Shown: positions 12,401-26,448, counted from the stretch's first letter. The stretch: DNA of 64,000 nucleotides from Strigops habroptila (GCF_004027225.2 NC_044302.2:73900993-73964992); one strand, 5' to 3'. A program made the numbers and translations. Notes: a model not told the origin generated them from the sequence alone.

Positions 12401-15400
12401 ATTTTATTGACAATATCTGCAAATAACATTTGCCATTCTAAAACCCAGCCTTCTTGTGATTAAACCTATTTGATAACAACATTGCCTCATAAGCAGGAAG
12501 GTAAAATAATCTGGGAATGAAACAGGGCTTTTGGAGGCTGACATCTGAATGTACTTAGGAGAGAAGAAACTTTTTTCGGGTTTGAGGTTTTTTTTTTTAC
12601 TTTCATTTCTTATTTCTTTCATCCTTAAGCTCAGCAATAAACTAGCACTACATGGTTAAAAAGTCAGGAGAACAGATGTATGGTACCAGTGCATCAGAAT
12701 CTGTATTTCAGCTATGAGGTGTAGATTATAAGGAAGTCCCTCCAAGAAGCTTTGAGAATATCTATCTTTTGCTGCAATGATACTGCAATGGCAAAGTTGA
12801 TGATAATTATCATTATCATTGTTCTTATTCCAGTCACTTGATTACAATAAAGTAAACATTTGAGTCAATGTTGAGACAGGATTCACCGTGCAGTTTACTG
12901 GTTTTAGGGTGAATCCCAAAGAAATTTCACTGAGCACTGCACATTCTGCAGCACGTTTCAGTCAGCTCCAAGCCAGGCTTCTTACAAGGGCCTGCTTGTC
13001 CCTCTGCTAACTCTGAAGAGCGTTTGAAGGCCAAACTACACTACCAAGCATCATGCAATAAATGTTGAGGATTTTGGTGTTATCAGCCATATGCTAAAGT
13101 GATTTTACATGCCTGCTTTCTTATCCTGGCTTGTTCTTCACTCTTTTCATGTATGTGTCCCATTTGAGAGGGAATATGTCTAGCGATTACAGCATGTGGA
13201 AGCTCGTTACTGTTCTTATGAAGTACTTTGATATTTCAGATCAAAAAAGGATACACAGTGTTTATCACTGAAGTTTGCCAACCTTAGTAAGGTACCTCTA
13301 ACCTTAGTAGGAGTATGTGGAGGAGAGACCAAAAGGTGAACAAGCTTTCTCAAAGCACACCCCACAGGGATATCTCTCCTGTTAGGCAGGGCACAGTATA
13401 TTCTGCCTACAAAGATTGTCAATGCTCTGGAAACCTGTACAGGCTGTGAGTGGACTGGGAGAGTCTTTCGTTACTTTGATCTATGCAGATGGAGGTGAAG
13501 ATTCCCATTTTTAAGAATTTATTAGTTAGCACATGCTTCTTCCCTGCAGGAGGAAATGGCACATCAGGCTGCTAGCTTGGTGAGGAGGCACTCTGATACA
13601 GCAGCTGCATCAGCAGCATCAGCCTTTCTTCTCCGCACCCAGAAGCCAATGCATTAACTAGGTCTTTGACAAAATTTTCATGGCACCAAGGCTCCTGACT
13701 GCAGATCATCACCCATCACTTCTGTCCTTGTTTGTGAAAGTGAGAAACAAAGAGAGGAGTTTCACCAGCAGCTTCACTGGGAGCAGAACTGAGCGCTTGG
13801 GTCACACAACACAACTGCAGTGGGTCCCAGACCAAGACACTGCAGACCCCCATACAGTGATCCAGATCTTTGAGAGCTCTTGCCCCTTTTCAAAACTCCC
13901 CATGGCAAATGGCCAACGGGCTGCCCCAAAAACTCATCACTGCAAAGCAGAGACAGAAATTTTTCTTGCACAGGATGTTGTCCTCCTGCAGTCCATAAAA
14001 ACCGAGCTGAAATATGGGAGGCATCTCTTTGTTGTTTCAACCAAATTTTACAAAATCTACCCAGATCAGAATGACTAGTAATAGCCCACCAGATATTGTT
14101 TGCCCTGGATGGCTTCCTGAGATGCAACCCTTCTGTTGAGTATAAGATTTCCTTAAAGAAAACCAAAACATCCAGGTGCTTCCATGTATTAATCATGCTG
14201 GAGATTCACTGGCTTCTGGCTCCATGAATCTGAACACTTCAGCTGGCAGAGACTAATGGAGACCATCACCAGATCCTTCAGAATTGCTATGCTCCTTTCT
14301 CAGAAACAGATAGCCTGTCTTTACTTCTCTCTCAGCATAACCAGTCACCAAACTCCCTGTCGAAGCAAGGAAATGCCAAGCAGGACTGGAAATGGCAATA
14401 GTTTCTACATCATTGGCACATTTCATTCAACCATTTGAAAATGAGAAGGCTTCAACAAGCAAAAAGAGACTTGCAGTGTTGATGTGAAAGATGACCTGGC
14501 AGAAGTTAGCTGACTTTCTCTTACATGTAGGTACTCTCACCTGCGATTATGAGCACAGGATTTCTGAGCTTCCTTTTTTGGTCACACATCAGTTCCAATA
14601 TTCACCGTATTTTCTTTTCATAGACTTCATTAGCAGTAAGATGGAGAGCGGATGGCACAGCAGATGGCCCTCATTTCCCTGCACTCCAAGTCCAAGCCTG
14701 TGCATGTACCTCTGTAGTGTATTTGCTCAACACAAGAATGCATCTCCTTAATATAAAACAACAGCAGGGATTGAACAGTCCAAAGTAACTGTAGGAAGGA
14801 ATTAATCAGATCAGCTATATAATAAAACATCGGCCATAGGACTGAGTTAGACTTTTTTTTTTCTTTTTTTTGAAGATATAGGGCCACATTTTGAAAGCTT
14901 TTGAGCAGACTGATGGCATGACAGTACAAAGATAAAACACTTCAATTTAAGCATGTTCATGTGTACAACTGCAGAATGCACCATACAAGGGTTTTGGAGT
15001 CCTGCCTTCTGGACTCAGCTGCTAACTCTAAACAAGTACCAGAAAGTGCACTGGTTTAGAAAAGTTTGCAACTGCTTTTGCTGAAAACCTGCGTTTTATG
15101 GGAATACTTATCTCTTCTGAGAAGTAGCTGTGTGGAGATAAACATCTCTGCTTCAACTTTGTCAACAATGAAAATTGGGCTGGTTATGGCTGCAGGTTGA
15201 AAGACTCAGCCCTATGTTTTATTCTACTCTCATGGTCTTTTCTAAAATAACATGTCAGAGAAACATTCATAATTGTAATATATTCCATACATTCTCTGAT
15301 ACAATCAGTACGCAAGAGACTTTTCGGATGTGCAGTCACTAGGGAGTAGTGCCTACCCTGTTTTGATTCAGATGCTGTATGATCTTTACCCTTTGCTATA

Positions 15401-18004
15401 AATTGGCTCAGCACACATCTTTATGTGTCAGTCTTGCCTACTCACTTTCAGATGTTACCAGCTTCAAGTGCTATGGAGCTGCTTTTCAGTACATGTGATT
15501 TTCATTTTACACATTTTTCAGTTGCTTCACATGCCCAAATAAAAAATCCAGCATTCAAGGACATCACATGGATTTATGATACTCTCTGGTGGGACTTTGT
15601 GTTCAGAACCTAATGAATGGATCATCTTCATTCACGTGCGGCAATTCCCAACTGTGGGAGATAGATACATTATTTTACCTTGTTTATTTTGAAGCTTCGT
15701 CGTGAGCACGCTGAGCTGGTTGCTTTGTAGAAAGCCTTTACAAGTCACTCTGGGTTAGGCTGTTTTCTAGCACAAAAACCCAATCCTGAGTACAACAACT
15801 ACTGCCAGTATCAACAGACTCCTCTAACATGAGTCGTGAGGTCTGGTATGTCTTGGGTCTAGTACGTCCCAGGCAGAAGGGAATATCATGTGTGATGGGA
15901 AAGGAAGGAGCTTCGATAGGTACATAAAGTTAACTGTGTGGGAGAGGATGACAGGGAAAGCACATGAGAACAAATGCCTTTTTTAGCCTGGTTTCCCAAA
16001 ACATTTAGCATCTACTTTGCTCCTCTTCACTTTTGAAACTATTTCAGTTACATTTGCAGAAAGCAGCAAGTCTCAAATGTAGCTAATTCAACAAGTGTCA
16101 CAGACACCGTGAGTTGGATAGAGAAGATATACCGTACAGATGCTTCCATGACAGGAGAAACAGTGGTAGCAGAAAACCTACTTTTATTAGTTGGGCTGCA
16201 GAGAATCCAACTCAAAGACAACCTGCTGGGACCCTGACTTTAAGCAATGTGTCACTTCGTGGAAAGGCTTGATTTGCATTTGCAGGCGTCAAAGTGAGTG
16301 CCAAGTAAAAGCTAAAGCAAAGCCAGCAAAGAAAATGCATGCCAGTGTTCTGCTTCCCATGTACCTGTGGGAATGATACAACCCACACCCCCAGGTGTGT
16401 GCTTTGGTGCTATGGGAAGTGTGAGCTGTTGTGCAGCACGTCCTAAGTGAGTGAGCAGTAAGAAGTGGCGGAGTGCAAAATAAGCTCTCTTGTTACTGCA
16501 TTGCAGAGGTTACCCCTGCCCTTTCCCATCCTGATCCTACAAACAAGACAACTCTGAGCACACTGCCTGGGAGTAAGACCAGAAGCTGAATCAAGACATT
16601 GCTACAGGGACCCTGTTGTTAACATGTGTATGCTTTCCCTTCTGTAAGCCTGGACTTATTACTGGTTGCCATAAATTCAGAAGATCATGCACTCAGTATA
16701 ACCTTCTGATTACATCCTCCTCCGTTAGACACAAACCACTTTATGGTTAGCTACACCATCATTGCTTTGAGGTTAAATTACTACAAATTATGCTTATGGC
16801 CCCATGAGTTTACTCTCAGTTGTTTTCATTCCAAAATCACTGCGTCACTGTCCTCTAATTCTGAGCAAGGGATTTAATGGACTGAAGAAAATAGTTTTAT
16901 CCCAAAAACTTTTACCCTCTCACTTCTTTGCATTGCAGAGCCTCTGCCTAAAGCCTCCATACCCAGCAGCACATGCGCCCTTACTGATACATCTGCAAAG
17001 TGTTTGCCCAAAACTGCTACTCACGAAGGACGTAGCAGCTTTGTAAGCAAGCAGTTTTGCATTGGGGGTGTTCCACTGTCTAAAAAAGGCAAAGCTTTTT
17101 GACTGAAAAAGCTCTGTCAGGGTGCTCCAAAACTAGCATCCAGCCATCCACCATCCATGAGGAGAGCTGTCTGTCCCTCTGTGGCCAGGAGGGTTCCCAG
17201 GCTGTGGTTGTGCTCTCCCTGCCCAGCCGGGGCAGGCATTGTGGGAGGCATGCAGGTGCCAGGCTCTGTACAGGGCCCTTCTGCCACTTCCCACCTTCCT
17301 AAAGACCAGCAAGGAGAAGGCGGAAATCAGGTGGGGATGACACACCAGCCAGGTAAAGCCCTGCTTGTGTGTTTTGGTCTCATTTTTCTCTGTACCTTTC
17401 TGCCATATCAAGATGATAGTCTCCCAGAGTGACAAGGCTACTAACTCCTTCTGGGCAGATTAATGACAAAAGCAATTTCAGTATGAAGCCCTTTATTCCT
17501 GGACTCGAATCCTAGACCAGTTTGCCAGAGTCAGGATGGAAATAATTTTAAACTATGATAATAAGACTCTTGTTTTCCCAGCCCATTTATGAAAGAGTAG
17601 TATGGAAAGGCATGGTGAGTGATAAGGTGGACTGAATGTCTGAAGCTGCGGGAACTCAGCTCTTCCTAACATAAAGCTATTTAGTCATGTTCTATGCAAC
17701 TACTTCATCCTGTGCCTGAGCTAAAGTTTTACCATCACCAAAATTTCAGGTTTGCATTGGCTTGAAGTATGGTTGTTGTTTTGTTTTCAGAATTTCACAA
17801 CTATTCTTTTTTTTTTTTTGGTCAGACCTTGCAGACCAAAAGTCATAGGGAGTCATTTATTTTTGCACTTGCTCCCTCATTAATCTATTATGTGATGATT
17901 TAACAGAGGAGAGTTTATTTAATCCTGTTGCAAGTGACAGTAGTGTTGCAAAATTTAAGTCCTGAGTCAGGGTGGCCTTGGTGGACACTGAGTTGACCAG
18001 AAGG

Positions 18005-18635
18005 CAGTAATGTGCTCTTTGGCAAGTATGTCCAACAGCATCCTGTTCCTCATTTGGCAGAATGTTGCCAGCACATACAGGGAGGTGATGCCTCCTCTCT
18101 ACTGGGCCCCAGTGAGGCACATCTGGAGTACTGTGTCCAGTGCTTCGCTCCCCTGTACTAAAGGACATACTGGAGTGAGTCCAGCAAAGGTGCCTTGAAG
18201 ATAGGGATTGGAGCATCTCTCATATCAGAAAAGACTGAGAGAGCTGGTGCTGTCCAGCCTGGAGAAAAGAGGGCTCAGAGGGGACCTGATCACTGTGTAT
18301 AGATACTGGGACCAAAGACAGTAGTAAGCAAGATGGCAGGTCTTATAGTGCTGTGCAGGACAGGACAAGAGGCAATGGGCACACACTGAAATACAGGAAA
18401 TTCCGTTTAAACCCAGGAGCCTTTCCTTTTCCTGTTCAGGTGGTGAAACACTGGAACTGGCTGCCCAGAGACTGTGGAGTCTCCATCTTTGTAGACATTC
18501 AAACCCAACTGAACACAGCCCTGAGCAACCTGCTGTAGCTGACCTGCTATGGGCAGTGGTGGGACTGGGTGCTCTCCAAAGCTGCCATCCAGCATCAGTG
18601 ACACCACAGTTTTGCCCTACAGTTCTATCACATAG
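18005..18635 (+). mobile_element. CR1 LINE 3' fragment, degraded, plus strand
   Basis: The sequence follows the usual order of the CR1 ORF2 end on the plus strand: a VRHIWST-like block, then DNA for [19 protein letters not shown]-like residues near 18,235-18,300, then DRTRGNGHTLKYRKFRLNP-like residues near 18,355-18,410, then VKHWNWLPRD-like residues near 18,445. Stops and small indels break the frame. The final octamer tail is eroded, so the 3' edge near 18,635 is approximate. Confidence 0.85.
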
Positions 18636-18639
18636 CACT

Positions 18640-21425
18640 GAATTCTGATTAATAAATATGTTTGAGGATATAAAAGAGGAAGTAATACTGCTCCACAAGG
18701 TAAGGACAGCTCAGATGGTAACAAGTGTAAATAAAGTTTCTAAATTAAAGATTACATAAAACGTGATTTTCTACACAGGCTCAAGTGTAAGGCTTCATAA
18801 CATTGGCCACCTCCAAGTCACTTGCTAAGATCTGATTTTTTTTTCGGCTCTCAATTCATGCTTACACTGCTGCAAATCTAAAATTACCTGAAAGGAGATG
18901 GTTTTACCTATACGTATTTTACACTAATATTTTGTTTTCCTACCTGTATACATAGCTCTGGTCTTTCTAAATTTGTGATCCAACAATTCTGTGACTATTT
19001 ACAGCATCTTTGCACAGAGGACCATCTCCCCATGTGCTTTTCACTGAGGCAAGCCATATCTGAAGGTGGATGGTTCACCCACGTTTTCTGTCTAGCTTAG
19101 AAAAGTGGACTCTGGCCGTGGCCAACTCATGTAGGGTGTTCTTGGTGTAGAAGTAAAATGGGTAGATGAAAACCAGGCAGAGTAATGGATGCCACTACTA
19201 GCTCTTGGTGCACGAACACAGAACCTCTGTATCACACATGGTACTATTTCAACTGCCCCACTGGATTGCCAAGGAATGAATGAAAAATCTAACCACTGTT
19301 TTAAGCCCAGATGTGGCCAACTACAGTGAAGTATAGATGCAGGAGCTGTCAGCCAAGCACTGTGACTGTGAAATCTGGCATTACTAAAACCTTTGTATTG
19401 CTTCTAATCTTAGTCCTAGACTCCATCTTGCAAGGATAAGTACATATCTTAGCAGGCTCCAGTTGGTGTACACATCAGTTAGGCTTCTCTATGCAATTTT
19501 TCACTTTTTCTTGGGTGGATTTCAGCTGCAATTATTTTTTGCAAAAATGAGAAAAGGGTCACTGCTGTCTCCCACTGTCATTATTCATCCTTCCAATTCT
19601 TTCAATAAAATATCTCAATGAAACTGAATAAGAAGAAGCATTCCTTTATTTTCTGTTGGTCACTGTGGAAGCTGTTATTTGGCAACAAAATATAGACACA
19701 GCAGGGCGTCCTGTGGTAACACACAAGTTAGGCAGTGAGTTTTCATTCCAGAGACACAAATGCCCTCACATCCATGCAAAGGAAAAGCTGAGTTCAGGGT
19801 GAGGGGTAGACTGGTACCCCCAGTTTGTGAGGAGCAGTGCCAGTATCAGCCCCTGTACTGCTGGAAATGGGTCACAGTAACAGCAGGGCTCACTGGATTT
19901 TGGCTACCAACTCCAAAAGACAAAAAAAGGATGGCCCCAGCCCATGAAACTGATTCCTGACCTGTTTCTGGACAGAAAAATCATTGTAACCTGTTCACAA
20001 AGAGCTGGTGTTGGGGACAGGAGGAGAGGGAACCATCAATGTTGAACAATTTGGGAGAGAGGGGGTGTTCCAGGTGTCATGTTTCCATTTTTATGAAGGG
20101 AGATGCTTCCTCCTGTAGAACACCAACTGGTTCCTGTCTCCCCAGTCACGCTGACATTCTTGCCACCTGTTTCCACCTGCCCACACATGCTTCCCCAGCA
20201 GCCCTTCTTGCATAAGCCACAGTTTGCCTTGGTTTCAATGCAAGCAAACAGAAAATGGCTGATCACTGCTACCTGTGTTAAAGGAGGCATTATATATACT
20301 TTATGCTATTCAGTTGGCAGAAATTCAGTGAAGGAACTCAAGTGATACAGTGAGAATATCATCCATCATGGTATGACTCCTGGTGCCAGCTTTCACATCA
20401 AGACCAGCTGAATGGGAAGCGTTGGGTGCAGGCACTGAAAGGTTTGGTCATGCAAACCAGCTGTCAAATCAAAATGAGAACATACCTACCTGTTCTACAC
20501 TTAAAACAAAGAAGTGGAGCAAGCATCAAGTTCTCTAATCCAGAACAATAGCAACTCAGAGCTGGTTAATGTTCAGCCTTCAGAGCCATTAACTCTACAG
20601 GGACTTGTGCCTTCACAGCTGTCCCAAAAATGACTTGCTTTTGTGTTCCCAAGGAGATGAGGAGCTCAGACTGCAAAACTCAGAGAGGTCTTTGTCATAG
20701 CAGAAGGACAAGCAGACAGCACAGAAATAAGTCTTATTCTCAGGCCAGAATGCAAATGCATTTAGCTGGTGATTTCACAGGCATTTCAGTCTTGATATCA
20801 GCTAAATTACTCATGTCCTATTATCCAGTCACAACAATAAACTCTGTACCTTGAGCTACCTCAAGCCCAGCAGCTCAGTATGCTGATTCAAAGGCATCAA
20901 AGACAAATTACAGTTTTAAGGCATGCTTTGTGGGAAGCCAGCAGTGCTGGTGCAGTCACCTCCAGGAAGCAATCACCGGAGAGAAAGCCAGCAATCCACA
21001 CTTATTCAGCAGGGACTCTTCCCCACCCACCATAGCTCCCATCTCAATTCTCCTTGCCACATGAGGTAGAAGCACTGTCACTGCAGCAGCTGTCAATAAC
21101 CTATCTCTTCTTCAAGTGAACCTATCACCACTTGCTCCTTGCCACCAGGCCAAGTAGTAAGCCAAGCATTGCCTAGGGTGGTATTAATTCACAATTCCTC
21201 TAGTTCTGCACACTTATACAGCTCTGTATGCCTACAAAAAACTTGTCACAGCATGCGTATGGAGGGCCTGCACTTCCAACAAGTAGCTGGTTGTCTCTGA
21301 CAACACTATCAGTCAGGCTTACTCTTTTGCAGACCAAGTGAGTAATTAATTGCTCTTTGTACTTGTTTCCATGACCATTTTGTGCTCTACAGCCAGCACA
21401 GGTTCTTAATCTCCTGTCCAAGTGC
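18640..21425. other. Intergenic DNA with no recognised gene
   Basis: No exon of a known family, RNA gene or mobile element is recognisable. Composition is ordinary and AT-leaning, with scattered short open frames that have no similarity I recognise. Confidence 0.6.
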
Positions 21426-21429
21426 CAAA

Positions 21430-23158
21430 GATGAGCTTCCCAAAAAGCGTGTTCCACCATCACATAAGAAAAACTGGGGTCAGAAGGGGATCAGAAAGGA
21501 GATGCTCAATGACTTTTTTGCCTCTGTCTTCACTGGCAAGAGCTCCAGCCAGACTGCCAAAGTGGCAGAAGGCAAAGGTAAGGACTTGCAGAATGAAGAA
21601 TCCCCTGCTGTAGGAGAAGATCAGGTTCAAGATCATCTAAGGAACATGAAGGTGCACAAGTCCATGGGACCTGATAAGATGCATCTGCAGGTCCTGAAGA
21701 ACTGGCAAGAACAGAAGTTGCCAAGCCATTATCTATCATATTTGAGAAGTCATGGCAGTCTGGTGAAGTTCCTGCTGACTGGAAAAGGGGAAATATAATC
21801 CCCATTTTTAAAAAGGGAAAGAAGGAAGACCCAGGCGACTAGAGGACGGTCAGTCTCACCTTGGTTCACAGCAATATCATGGAGCAGGTCCTCCTGGAAA
21901 CTGTGCTAAAACACATGGACATTAAGGAGGTGATTGGTGGCAGCCAACATGGCTTCACTAAGGGCATATCGTGCCTGAAAAATTTGGTGGCCTTCTATGA
22001 TGGTGCCATGGCACTGGTGGATAAAGGAGGGGCAACTGACAACATCTACCTGGACTTGCGCAAAGTGTTTGGCACTGCCCCACACGGCATCCTTGTCTCT
22101 AAATTGGAGAGGCATTTATTTGACAGACAGACCACCCAGTGGATAAGGAATTGGCTGAATGGTCACACTTAAAGAGTTGTGGTCAACATCTCAATGTCCA
22201 ATTGGAGATCAATGACAAGTAGTGTTCCTCAGCGGTCAGTATTAGGGCTGGTGCTGTTTAACATCTTTGTCGGCGACATGGACAGTGGGATTGAGTGCGC
22301 CCTCAGCAAGTTTGCCGATGATATCAAGCTGTGTGGTGCGATTGACACACTGGGGGGAAGGGATGCCATCCAGAGGGACCTTGACAGGCTGGAGAGATGG
22401 GCCAATGCCGACTTTATGAAGTACAACAAGGCCAAGTACAAGGTCCTGCACCTGGGTTGGGGCAATCCCAGGCACAACTGTAGGCTAGGCAGAGAATGGA
22501 CTGAGAGCAGCCCTGAGGAGAGGGACGTGGGGGTGTTGGTTGATGACCCAGCAGTGTGCTGGGCTGCATCAAAAGGAGCGTGACCAGCAGGTCGAAGGAG
22601 GTATTCTCCCCCTCTTCTCCATTCTGGTGAGACCCCACCTGCAGTACTGCATCCAGCTCTGCGATGCCCAGCACAAGAGGGATGTGGACCTGCTTGAGTG
22701 GGTCCAGAGGAGGCCACAAAGATGACCAGAGAGCTGGAGCACCTCTCCTGTGAAGACAGGCTGAGAGAGTTGGGGTCATTCAGCCTGGAGAAGAAAAGCC
22801 TCAGGAGACACCTTACAACAGTCTTCCAATACCTAAAGGAGGCCTACAAGAAATCTGCAGAGGGACTTTTTACAGGGATATGTAGTGACAGGACAAGGGA
22901 GAACAGCTTTAAACTGAAAGAAGGGAGATTTAGACTAGATATTGGAAAAAAATCTTTACTGAGGGTGGCGAGACCCTGGCACAGGGTGCCCAGGGAAGCT
23001 GTGGCTGCCCCATCCCTGGCAGTGTTCAAGGCCAGGCTGGACGGGGCTTTGAGCAACCTGGTCTTGTGGAAGGTGTCCCTGCCCACAGTAGAGGGGTTGG
23101 AACTAGATGACCTTTAAAGTTCTTTCCAACCCAAAGCATTCTATGATTCTATGATATA
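21430..23158 (+). mobile_element. CR1 LINE, 5'-truncated, with reverse-transcriptase remnant
   Basis: This is the longest CR1 copy in the window, about 1.7 kb. In order it encodes the linker ahead of the reverse transcriptase (LNDFFASVFTGK-like, 21,505-21,545), RT blocks (QHGFTKG-like near 21,945; a YLDL block near 22,050), the catalytic FADD box at 22,311-22,322, and the C-terminal region (LERWA, VRPHLQYC, LEWVQRR, SLEKKSLRRHL, DRTREN) to a stop at about 23,117. It ends in ATTCTATG octamers at 23,138-23,155. Frameshifts near 21,690 and 21,790, an in-frame TAA after 22,167 and an internal loss near 22,550-22,620 make it inactive. The 5' edge is approximate. The family is a chicken-repeat-1 non-LTR retrotransposon that inserts by target-primed reverse transcription. 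Confidence 0.95.
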
Positions 23159-23159
23159 G

Positions 23160-24055
23160 ACCTGATACCCATTAGCATGAAGGTGCATCTCATAGAGAAA
23201 ACTAGTCACTCTATATAGGAGACACAGGCATCCACAAACCCAACAAATGCCATAGAAAACATATTTAAGAAGCACGGAGCATAGAGGAGCATAGGATATT
23301 TTAACAGCTGACTTACTGCCAGGGAGACACTACCTAGCAGTAAGTTCTGGGCAGTTTCAGAGTAGTGACTTCTCCTCTTCTCCATGAGTTTGCACAGCCA
23401 CACTAGCACATGCGGTCAAGTCACTACTGCTCTGGAGAAGCGCATGGCTGAAAGAGGCAAGAGTGCTACACATCCACTGCAAAGATGTGTCAGAAGAAAC
23501 ACACACCATTTATATTCTACCTTGCTCAAGCTACTAATCATCCTCTCCATGAACCATATTTTTTATACATGTTTTTGACAAAAGAAAGGAAAAAATTATC
23601 TGAGTGCAAAAAGTTTTCAAAACGCATGAGAGGTAAGGTCCAGGGTCTGTGAAATGAAAGAAAACTAAGTACAGGGAGAAACAGCTAATGGAACTGAAGT
23701 AAGACATAACCAAGTGGCAGCACGACAGGGTGGCCAAATACTGGCTCCAGTAAAAATAACTTGTTAAGTGAAGCAAAAAATTTGTCCAAGTTTCACCTCA
23801 AGGGTCGCATTTTTTCAGGTAGTAATAGAAATGGCGCTCCTGATGATTGGGATTTGAACAAAACCATCTGAAACATACATACATTATGTATATAAGTGTG
23901 TGTATGTAATATATGTATATGTTATTTTCTTAAGTGAAAGTGTGGGAATCATTGAGACATAAATGTGGTCACTTGGACATCATTATACCAAATGGGCACT
24001 TCTTCTGTTCTATGTGTAAACATCTGCTGTGGACCAGTGTATGTAAGGAGAGCTG
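23160..24055. other. Intergenic DNA with a short TA/TG-rich microsatellite
   Basis: No gene is recognisable. A degenerate (TA/TG/CATA)n stretch at about 23,875-23,925 is low-complexity. The rest looks like ordinary unique sequence. Confidence 0.6.
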
Positions 24056-24057
24056 AG

Positions 24058-24225
24058 GTTTCCAACGGGAAGTGGTTGAGTCACCATCCCTGGAGGTACT
24101 TAAAAGATGTGTAGATGTGCCACTTTGGGACATAGTTTATTGGTGGGCTTAACAGTGTTAGGTTTATGGTGGGACTCAATGATCTTAAAAATCTTTTCCA
24201 ACTTAAATAATTCTATGATTATATA
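24058..24225 (+). mobile_element. CR1 LINE 3'-terminal fragment, plus strand
   Basis: This short piece preserves the CR1 3' untranslated end: a GGTTGAGTCACCATCCCTGG-like segment, then GGGACTCAATGATCTTAAAA, then TTTTCCAACTTAAATAATTC and a single eroded ATTCTATGATTAT tail. It is heavily 5'-truncated, as is typical for CR1. Confidence 0.88.
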
Positions 24226-24229
24226 TATT

Positions 24230-26190
24230 AGAGTTCAGTACATCTTCAGAGTTTGAATTTGTTCAGTTCAACCAGATCTTTAAAAGGTCAAGAGGTACCA
24301 GACTGTTGGAGGGTTTTGGTTTTCTGGCCTTTTTTTAAGAGATAAATAAAGAAAAGTGACTTCCTGGAAAAATATTTCAGATGCGAAACCGAACAACATT
24401 AGATGCACACACTGTCAGGCCAAAAAATATTTATGCAGGACTAATTCCAGTATCCAAAATTGGTTCGCTACATAGATTGCTGAACTCTTTCATCTGTCAT
24501 CCCAGTTTATGTAGCAGCTTGAAAAAAAAACAAATCATATTTTTAATAACAAATGAAACCCTGCTTAAATTAAAACCCCTTGTTAGCATTTAATGTTCAG
24601 CTAAGCCAAAGAAGGAAGCTGTGGTGAAAGCAAAGAGATATGAAATGTGAAGAATTTCTCTCCATTTACTCTGGGTAAAAGCCGCTTAGCTTGGTCTGAC
24701 CACTGAACTGAATAACAAGCAGATTCAGCTCTCCAGTAAGTTAAAACTCCCTCTAATGGTAAGTGGATAAAGGATAGAGTTTGAGAAAATGAAAAGCATC
24801 TCACTGCATTTGAGATGTATTTTTGGCTAGGCAAAAATCTGTTAAGTATGAATGCTTTTGAAAAGTGAAACTTTAGCTAGTGCCCAAGATTCTTTTAAAT
24901 TACAACAGAGTTGCTTAGGCTCCGGACATAAAAATTTTATGTGGTTTGTAAGATGTGTTCTTTAAAAATTTACACATTACGTAAAATGTGTTTTCTCCAA
25001 TGTGTCTGTTGCTTTAATAAAGTGGCTTAGAAAAGCACCCACAACAGACAGCTCCTCCCCTCCATGAAAAGGGTCCTGCTATTCAGCAGCAGCATTCCCA
25101 ACAGAAACACTAAACACTGTCAGAGATAGTTACAGAATCAGAAACTCACAGGCTCAGATTTATTCGTAGCAAAATAAGCATTTAATCTGTGCAGCAAGTA
25201 TAATAAAATAAGAAACTACTACATTCTGCTCACAAACACCAAACAGAAATTGTCCTTAGAAAATAATAAAAATTAAGAACAAACCACAGCTCCTTTCAAT
25301 TGACAGAGCCCTGTCTGCAGGATAAAAATGGAAGGAAGGTAACCAAAGGATTGCTGGCTACCACTAGATGCACTAGCAGTAACATACAAGGAAAATCTTA
25401 CAAAATCAGGAATTTAGAAAGCTTCAAGCTCAGCCATTAATGCCAGCTGGTAACGCTTTTGTCTGCAGCCTTGAGAGCATTTCAGGTGTCCAGGTAAATT
25501 CTAGTGGTTAATCTCCTTTATTTTTGCTATCCCTGCAAAATGGCATAGAAATACTGAGAGATCGTGACTTGATTTCTCATTAGCAGTGATAATTCTGTGC
25601 ATCATTTTTACAGCCTAAAGGTAATTTCAATTACCCCAGCACAATAATCACAGGAAAACATACTAGGGGCTGGAAATCCAGAGTAAAGTCAGCATTAAAA
25701 ACATTAAAAACAAAAAAAAAAAAAAAAAAAGAAAAAGACAAAGACCTTTTATTCAAAAACTGATTTTTAAAAAATGATTACTTTTTATCTAGAAGCTCAC
25801 AAGAGCCGTTCTCCTCAAACCCAATCTAGTAACTTCTGCTTTAGGAACAGAAGCTTTTACAGAGAGATGCAGAATAAACCAGCCATTCATGCTAGCATGC
25901 ACTCCCCATTCAGAATATCAGAATAGGAAAGACACTTGGAATCTGATCCAAACCTTGCTTAAGTTATTGAAAAAGAAGTCTTGCAAATTCACACCAGTCT
26001 ATGTATACCTTTGTTACCCCTTATTTTATTTACTGGAGCTTCAAAGCCACTTACCCCACCAGCAAGATAACTAGTAACTAAATAGATAATAGCAGAAAAA
26101 AAACATAAGTATATTCTGAAAACAGGGCATACTAGCCTGTGAGATACTAGAAACAAAACAGAGACCGGGAATATGTCTATGCTTGTAGGC
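24230..26190. other. DMRT2 3' flank, no gene recognised
   Basis: AT-rich DNA downstream of DMRT2. It contains a 19-base A run at 25,712-25,730 and no exon I can support. Some of it may belong to a longer DMRT2 3' untranslated region if the polyadenylation signals nearer the stop codon are not used. Confidence 0.5.
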
Positions 26191-26197
26191 AATCTCA

Positions 26198-26285
26198 TTT
26201 TATTGAATGGTCTGAAGTGCTGCTTAAAATAACACTTTACAGTCTGTACATGCAGTTTCCATTTAAAAAAAAAATTATCTTTATT
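26198..26285 (-). terminator. DMRT2: Candidate distal DMRT2 polyadenylation signals
   Basis: On the minus strand AATAAA occurs at 26,285-26,280 and again at 26,203-26,198, about 200 and 285 bases past the DMRT2 stop codon. Either could define the 3' end of the mRNA. Which one is used cannot be told from sequence. Confidence 0.45.
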
Positions 26286-26448
26286 TTTTCAGAAGAGAAA
26301 TCATGCATATTTATGCACATCATTTTGAGATAAAAGAATTACCATTCACAGCAGAAAATCTTTTTTAAAAAATATTTTAAAAGATAAGGCAGGCTGTAGC
26401 AGTTCTTCAGAAGGCAAAGCACACAAACTCTACACACTGAAGGTATAG

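Larger units (their letters stand above)
7575..18000. other. Intergenic DNA with no recognised gene
   Basis: I see no recognisable protein-coding exon, tRNA, rRNA or long repeat here. Contents worth naming are listed separately: a CpG cluster at about 8,530-8,775, a conserved-looking AT-rich block at about 8,880-9,450, and small inverted repeats at 9,860-9,889 (9-bp arms) and 12,800-12,813 (a perfect 14-bp AT-rich palindrome). Poly-T runs near 12,588, 14,850 and 17,808 may mark old retroposed tails or simple low complexity. The 190-aa minus frame at 11,572-12,144 resembles no family I know. Confidence 0.6.

Noticed and set aside
12800-12813. Perfect 14-bp AT-rich palindrome
   Set aside because: Short palindromes of this length in AT-rich DNA are expected by chance; kept only as a note within the intergenic entry.
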